DNA of 64,000 bases, from contig NZ_JAJNFB010000001.1 of assembly GCF_021043605.1 (NCBI RefSeq), forward strand, positions 62,001 through 126,000, written 5' to 3'. Made by a program: the position numbers and the translations under genes. The notes below the pieces were generated by a model that was given only the letters and a program-made list of their open reading frames with translations, was not told where the DNA came from and searched no databases. Of the stretch, positions 60,055 to 64,000 are shown one piece after another (position 1 is the first letter of the stretch; every line of letters starts with the position of its first letter). This DNA comes from Borreliella americana (GTDB taxonomy: Bacteria; Spirochaetota; Spirochaetia; Borreliales; Borreliaceae).

Positions 60055-60876
60055 GTGTCTTTAAGAGTTTTAATTGCTGGCGAGGTTGTCGGCAATGCCG
60101 GGATTATTGTTATAAAATCTTTTTTATCATCCTTTAAGGTTGAAAAAAAGATTGATTTTGTAATATCTGGCAATAATTTTACTACGGGTTTAAGAGGCCT
60201 TGGCAAGAAGCATGCCTTTTTATTAAAAAAGTATGGAATTGATGTTTTAACTTTAGGTGAAAATGCGTTTGCAAGGCCTGATCTGTCTGACGATCTTGAT
60301 AGGTATAATTTTATTTTAAAACCTTTAAATTGTCCTGCAAAATTAAAAGGTTATTCTTATTTTATTTATAATATTAATGGCAAAAAATTAGCTGTGATTA
60401 GAATCATAGGTCAAACAGGAATAACTAAATATAAATTTAATCATCCTTTTTATAGTTTTGATTTTTTTTATCAAAGAATCAAAATGCAAACAAATAATAT
60501 TATTGTTCTTTTTGATTCAAATACTACAGCCGAAGTTAATGCTTTGTTTTTTTATCTAAAATCAAGAGTTAGTGCGTGTCTTGGAACCGGGAAAAGGATT
60601 TTAACAGCCGATTTGAGAATTTTGGATAATACCGCTATTATAACTGATTTGGGCAGAGTTGGGAGCTTGGACAGCGTTATTGGATATTCTCCTGATTTAG
60701 AGGTGGATAAATTTTTGAAAGGATTTTTAAATCAGAGATTTAATGAATCTTGGGAAGGCCTTGGTTTTAACGGTGTTTTAATTGATATCGATGAGAATGG
60801 CCATTCTTTTTCTGTAGAGACCGTTAGAGAATATATAGATTGTAAATCAAGTTTAAAAGATATGGATATTGTTTGA
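60055..60876 (+). CDS. YmdB-family protein lacking most metal ligands
   Basis: A 273-residue protein that follows the YmdB metallophosphoesterase (DUF1385-type calcineurin fold) along its length. The expected ligand motifs are changed: GDVVG reads GEVVG (residue 10), NGEN reads SGNN (38-41), GGNH reads LGEN (67-70), DFHAEA reads LFDSNT, and GTHTH reads GTGKR. At least five metal ligands are lost, while structural residues such as LTADLRIL remain. It is probably a non-catalytic relative. The start is GTG with AGAGAGG upstream; it is 13 bp after the small membrane gene. Confidence 0.8.
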   Translation: MSLRVLIAGEVVGNAGIIVIKSFLSSFKVEKKIDFVISGNNFTTGLRGLGKKHAFLLKKYGIDVLTLGENAFARPDLSDDLDRYNFILKPLNCPAKLKGYSYFIYNINGKKLAVIRIIGQTGITKYKFNHPFYSFDFFYQRIKMQTNNIIVLFDSNTTAEVNALFFYLKSRVSACLGTGKRILTADLRILDNTAIITDLGRVGSLDSVIGYSPDLEVDKFLKGFLNQRFNESWEGLGFNGVLIDIDENGHSFSVETVREYIDCKSSLKDMDIV

Positions 60877-60965
60877 TATTCATATCTTTAGATATTCTTT
60901 AAATTTTAATAATCTTGTCTGTGAGATTTAATTTTATTAAGTTTTTATATATAGGAGAATGGATT

Positions 60966-62249
60966 ATGCATAGTTATATTGTAGAAGGCGGCTATAAGAT
61001 AGGTGGTCAAATTACAGCTAGCGGGAACAAGAATGCTGCTTTACCTTGTATTTTGGCTGCTTTGCTTACTGATGAAGAGGTTATTTTAGAAAATATTCCC
61101 AATATTAATGATGTAAAAGTTGTTTTAGATATTTTAAGTGACATAGGAGTAAGTATTGTAAGAGAGGGAAATATTTTAAAAATAAAAGTTTTAAATATTG
61201 TAAAAACAGAAATTGATTCCTCTCTTACAGACTTAATTAGGGCTTCCATACTTTTATTAGGCCCTTTTGTTTCTAGGTTTGGGAAAATAGATATGGCACT
61301 TCCAGGAGGAGATGTGATTGGAAAGAGGCGACTTGATACTCATTTTTACGGGCTTTGCAAGCTGGGTGCCAAGTTAAGCACAAAAGATAGAAGGATTGTT
61401 TTAAAGGCCAACAAGCTTTTTGGAGCTGAAATGTTTTTAGATGAAGCTTCTGTTACAGCTACAGAAAATATCATTATGGCGGCAGTTCTTGCTGAAGGAA
61501 ATACGGTTATTATGAACGCTGCTTGTGAGCCACATGTTCAAGATTTATGTAATATGTTAAATTCAATGGGTGCTAATATTTTAGGAATTGGTTCAAATGT
61601 TTTAGAAATAAAGGGCGTAAAAAAATTAAGTGGGACTGTATTTAGAATAGGGGCTGATTTCATGCAAGTTGGTTCTTTAATTAGTCTTGCTGCATTAACA
61701 GGGGGTGAGCTGGAAATTAAAAAAGCAGATCCTCAGCATTTCAGATTAATTAGATATGTATATTCAAAGCTTGGCATTAATTTTGAATATGATAGGGAAA
61801 ATGTATATGTAAGAGATAAGCAAGAATTAAAAGTTAAGTTAGATTTTGGTGGACATATCCCAAAAATTGATGATGGTCCATGGCCAGCCTTTCCAACAGA
61901 CCTTATGAGCATTATTATAGTCACAGCAACTCAAGTAGAGGGCACAGTTTTAGTTTTTGAGAAGATGTTTGAATCTAGGATGTTTTTTGTAGATAAATTG
62001 ATAAAAATGGGTGCTCGAATTGTTCTTTGTGATCCACACCGTGTAGTAGTTACAGGTAAATCTTCCCTTAAAGGTAATGTTTTATCTTCTCCGGATGTAC
62101 GAGCGGGAATGTCTCTTCTTATTGCTGCTTTTGTTGCTGAAGGGCGCAGCGAGATTCAAAATGTTTATCAAATTGAAAGAGGATACGAAGATGTGGTTAG
62201 CAAATTAATTAATTTGGGTGCAAAAATAAAGAAAGTTAAAAGTCAATAG
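60966..62249 (+). CDS. murA: UDP-N-acetylglucosamine 1-carboxyvinyltransferase
   Basis: A 427-residue cytosolic enzyme for the first committed step of peptidoglycan synthesis. Segments ASGNKNAALPCILAALLTDE, LPGGDVIGKRRLDTH, ASVTATENIIMAAVLAEG, PWPAFPTDLMSI, FESRMFFVDKLIKMGA and SSPDVRAGMSLLIAAF are typical. The active-site loop has Asp116 where fosfomycin-sensitive enzymes have Cys. The ATG at 60966 has TAGGAG upstream; a start 17 codons earlier has no such site. Confidence 0.97.
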   Translation: MHSYIVEGGYKIGGQITASGNKNAALPCILAALLTDEEVILENIPNINDVKVVLDILSDIGVSIVREGNILKIKVLNIVKTEIDSSLTDLIRASILLLGPFVSRFGKIDMALPGGDVIGKRRLDTHFYGLCKLGAKLSTKDRRIVLKANKLFGAEMFLDEASVTATENIIMAAVLAEGNTVIMNAACEPHVQDLCNMLNSMGANILGIGSNVLEIKGVKKLSGTVFRIGADFMQVGSLISLAALTGGELEIKKADPQHFRLIRYVYSKLGINFEYDRENVYVRDKQELKVKLDFGGHIPKIDDGPWPAFPTDLMSIIIVTATQVEGTVLVFEKMFESRMFFVDKLIKMGARIVLCDPHRVVVTGKSSLKGNVLSSPDVRAGMSLLIAAFVAEGRSEIQNVYQIERGYEDVVSKLINLGAKIKKVKSQ

Positions 62250-62889
62250 TTTGGTGTTGAGCTTAATTATTATGTGTGATTTATGGAAAATGTTTTTAAT
62301 AGAAGATAAAGATGGGGTATTAAAAGGTTGAATTATGAATGAAAATATATTACATTAATTTTTATTTCTGGAATTTTTTGTTATTTTATTTAGTTAGTAT
62401 GTTTGAATTATTATTAAGGCTTTAATATTTTTAATTTTTTGATTTTATAGTTTAAAGATCTTAGTATAAGAAATAATATTGATAAATTGATAAAAATTTG
62501 CAGAGAAGTATTTCTGATTTTGAATTTTTATTTTTATAATATTAGTTATTCTTTAAAATAAAGTATTTATTTCTCTGCTTTAATTCATAAGAATGGTTTT
62601 AATTTTATTAATTACTTTTATTTATGATTAACATCAGAATTGTTAAAATTTTGTTATTTTATTATATCTGATTTTAATTTTTCTGTGTTTAGTTATGATT
62701 TTTTTGGTGTGGCAGGTTAATAGATTTTATTTATATCTTGGCCATTTAATGCATAACATGTTAATTGTTTTGATACTATATATTAATTTTTAATTTTTGA
62801 AATTAAAAATTAAAAACTTTTTTATTACTGATGAATAAATCTGATTTTAGATTTTTTATAAAAAATATTTTAGATGGGGATAAAATTTT
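62250..62889. other. 640-bp AT-rich gap between murA and MATE gene
   Basis: No gene is recognised. It contains a perfect 14-bp inverted repeat with a 3-base loop (62783-62796 and 62800-62813) followed by aaactttttt, which could end murA transcription or lie in the leader of the next gene, and a short open frame of 28 codons at 62339 that has no support. Confidence 0.6.
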
Positions 62890-64000
62890 ATGTCTACAAA
62901 TAAGAGCAAGACCAGGGAATTAATATTAAATGGCAATTTATATAAGGTTCTTTTTTTAATAAGTTTTCCTATTGTTATAACCAATATTATTCAAGCTTTT
63001 TATGATCTTACCGATATGTTTTATGTTGGCAAGCTTGGAGCCATGCCTTTGTCAGCGCTTTCACTTGCTGGTCCTGTAAATTTTTTTATTATGGCTATTG
63101 CCATGGGAATGGCTACAGGAAGCATTTCTTTGATGTCAAGATGCATAGGAGAGGGAAATTTTTCTCGTTTTTCAAGGTATGCAGGGCAACTTATTGTTTT
63201 AAACCTTGTTTTATCCCTATTTATTACTATTTGTGTGTTTTTTTTAATTGAGCATCTTTTAGATTTGTTGGGTGCAAAAGGGGAGCTTAAAGAACTCTCA
63301 AGGGTTTATTTTTATGTGACAATTTTTGGAATACCTATTATGTTTTTAAGTATTTCAATTACATATATTTTAAATGCTCAAGGAGAAACTATCCTTTCAA
63401 TGACAATAGTTTTATTTGCTAATATTGTTAATTTTGTTCTTGATCCCATTTTAATATTTAGTTTTAATATGGGCATTGCTGGGGCTGCTTGGGCCACTTT
63501 ATTTTCAAAATTATTAACCGTTGCTTTTTATTTATTTTTGACTTACAGGTTAAATTATGGATTAAAAATTCATCTAAAGGATTTGATGATAGATATAAGA
63601 TCCATTAAAGAAATTGTTAATCTGGGATTGCCTTCAACTTTTGGGCAAATAATGGTTTCATTGTCTTTTTTTATTTTCAATTATATAGTTATTGAGATTA
63701 GTCCCAAATTTTTGGCAGCTTATGGACTTACAAACACCATTATTTCTTTTTTATTTCTTCCTGCTATGGGAATTGGTACCGGAATTATTTCAATTGTTGG
63801 TCAAAATCTTGGTGCTAAGAAAATCAATAGGGTGGGAGAAGTTCTTAAAAAAGGATTTTTTATTTCTTTAGCAATTTTATTGATAATAAATTCGATTGTT
63901 ATTTTTAATAAACAGCTTATACTAGGGTTGTTTACCAATGATTTAGAAGTTTTAAATTATGCTAATAATTATTTATTGTTAACAACTATTGGCACTTTTG
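62890..64000 (+). CDS. MATE-family efflux transporter (cut by window end)
   Basis: At least 370 residues are visible and the frame is open to the last base. The N-terminus is cytosolic and basic (MSTNKSKTREL), then KVLFLISFPIVITNIIQAFYDLTDMFYVGKLG, the MATE entry signature, and AGPVNFFIMAIAMGMATGSISLMSR. About ten hydrophobic helices are visible; the second half begins near LGLPSTFGQIMVSL. MATE proteins export drugs or metabolites using Na+ or H+ gradients; the cargo is unknown. A GATGGGGAT sequence lies about 10 bases before the ATG. Confidence 0.92.
   Translation, partial: MSTNKSKTRELILNGNLYKVLFLISFPIVITNIIQAFYDLTDMFYVGKLGAMPLSALSLAGPVNFFIMAIAMGMATGSISLMSRCIGEGNFSRFSRYAGQLIVLNLVLSLFITICVFFLIEHLLDLLGAKGELKELSRVYFYVTIFGIPIMFLSISITYILNAQGETILSMTIVLFANIVNFVLDPILIFSFNMGIAGAAWATLFSKLLTVAFYLFLTYRLNYGLKIHLKDLMIDIRSIKEIVNLGLPSTFGQIMVSLSFFIFNYIVIEISPKFLAAYGLTNTIISFLFLPAMGIGTGIISIVGQNLGAKKINRVGEVLKKGFFISLAILLIINSIVIFNKQLILGLFTNDLEVLNYANNYLLLTTIGTF

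Noticed and set aside
62339-62425. 28-codon open frame after murA
   Set aside because: No ribosome site, no recognisable protein and composition like the surrounding spacer.

Overview
This is about 64 kb of a very AT-rich, strongly strand-biased chromosome. Gene order and content match the middle of the linear chromosome of Lyme-group Borrelia (Borreliella, B. burgdorferi sensu lato): tandem 23S-5S units, a 16S-23S spacer carrying HAD-hydrolase and mag genes, and the cluster parA-parZ-parB-gyrA-gyrB-dnaA-dnaN-rpmH-rnpA-yidC. The species within the group cannot be settled from sequence reading alone.

Positions 1-11907 hold a tandem array, all on the minus strand, of three complete and one truncated 23S-5S units with a period of 3239-3243 bp. 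Lyme borreliae normally have two. Each unit carries its own near-consensus promoter and a 17-bp processing stem. Next come the HAD phosphatase and mag genes, tRNA-Ile on the opposite strand with its own promoter, a decayed partial copy of 16S rRNA, tRNA-Ala and the intact 16S gene.

Positions 16.6-28.6 kb hold small metabolic and RNA-modification genes, the ParA/ParZ and ParB partition genes with a 26-bp parS palindrome, the two gyrase genes and dnaA. The dnaA-dnaN gap is the probable replication origin: the plus strand changes there from C excess to G excess, and most genes point away from it.

Positions 28.6-35.4 kb are a plus-strand block: clamp, DciA-like helicase loader, L34, RNase P protein, YidC, KhpB/Jag, a nucleotide-sugar epimerase and class II aldolase. 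Positions 35.7-42.6 kb are a minus-strand operon of two half-size ChrA proteins, RpoN, HPF, an HPr-like protein, a cation antiporter fused to a PTS EIIA domain, and AspRS. It looks like a rebuilt PTS-Ntr system. Next are MscS, a glycolipid glycosyltransferase, HolA, UvrC and envelope proteins.

Positions 51.3-54.9 kb carry three tRNA-Ser genes, a tRNA-Arg, SRP RNA, dnaX and ebfC. Positions 55-64 kb hold ndk, an Lpt-like lptC-lptA-lptB set (odd in an organism without LPS), PgeF, NIF3, LspA, a YmdB-family protein that has lost most of its metal ligands, MurA with Asp at the usual Cys position, and the start of a MATE transporter. No insertion sequence, prophage or CRISPR array was seen.
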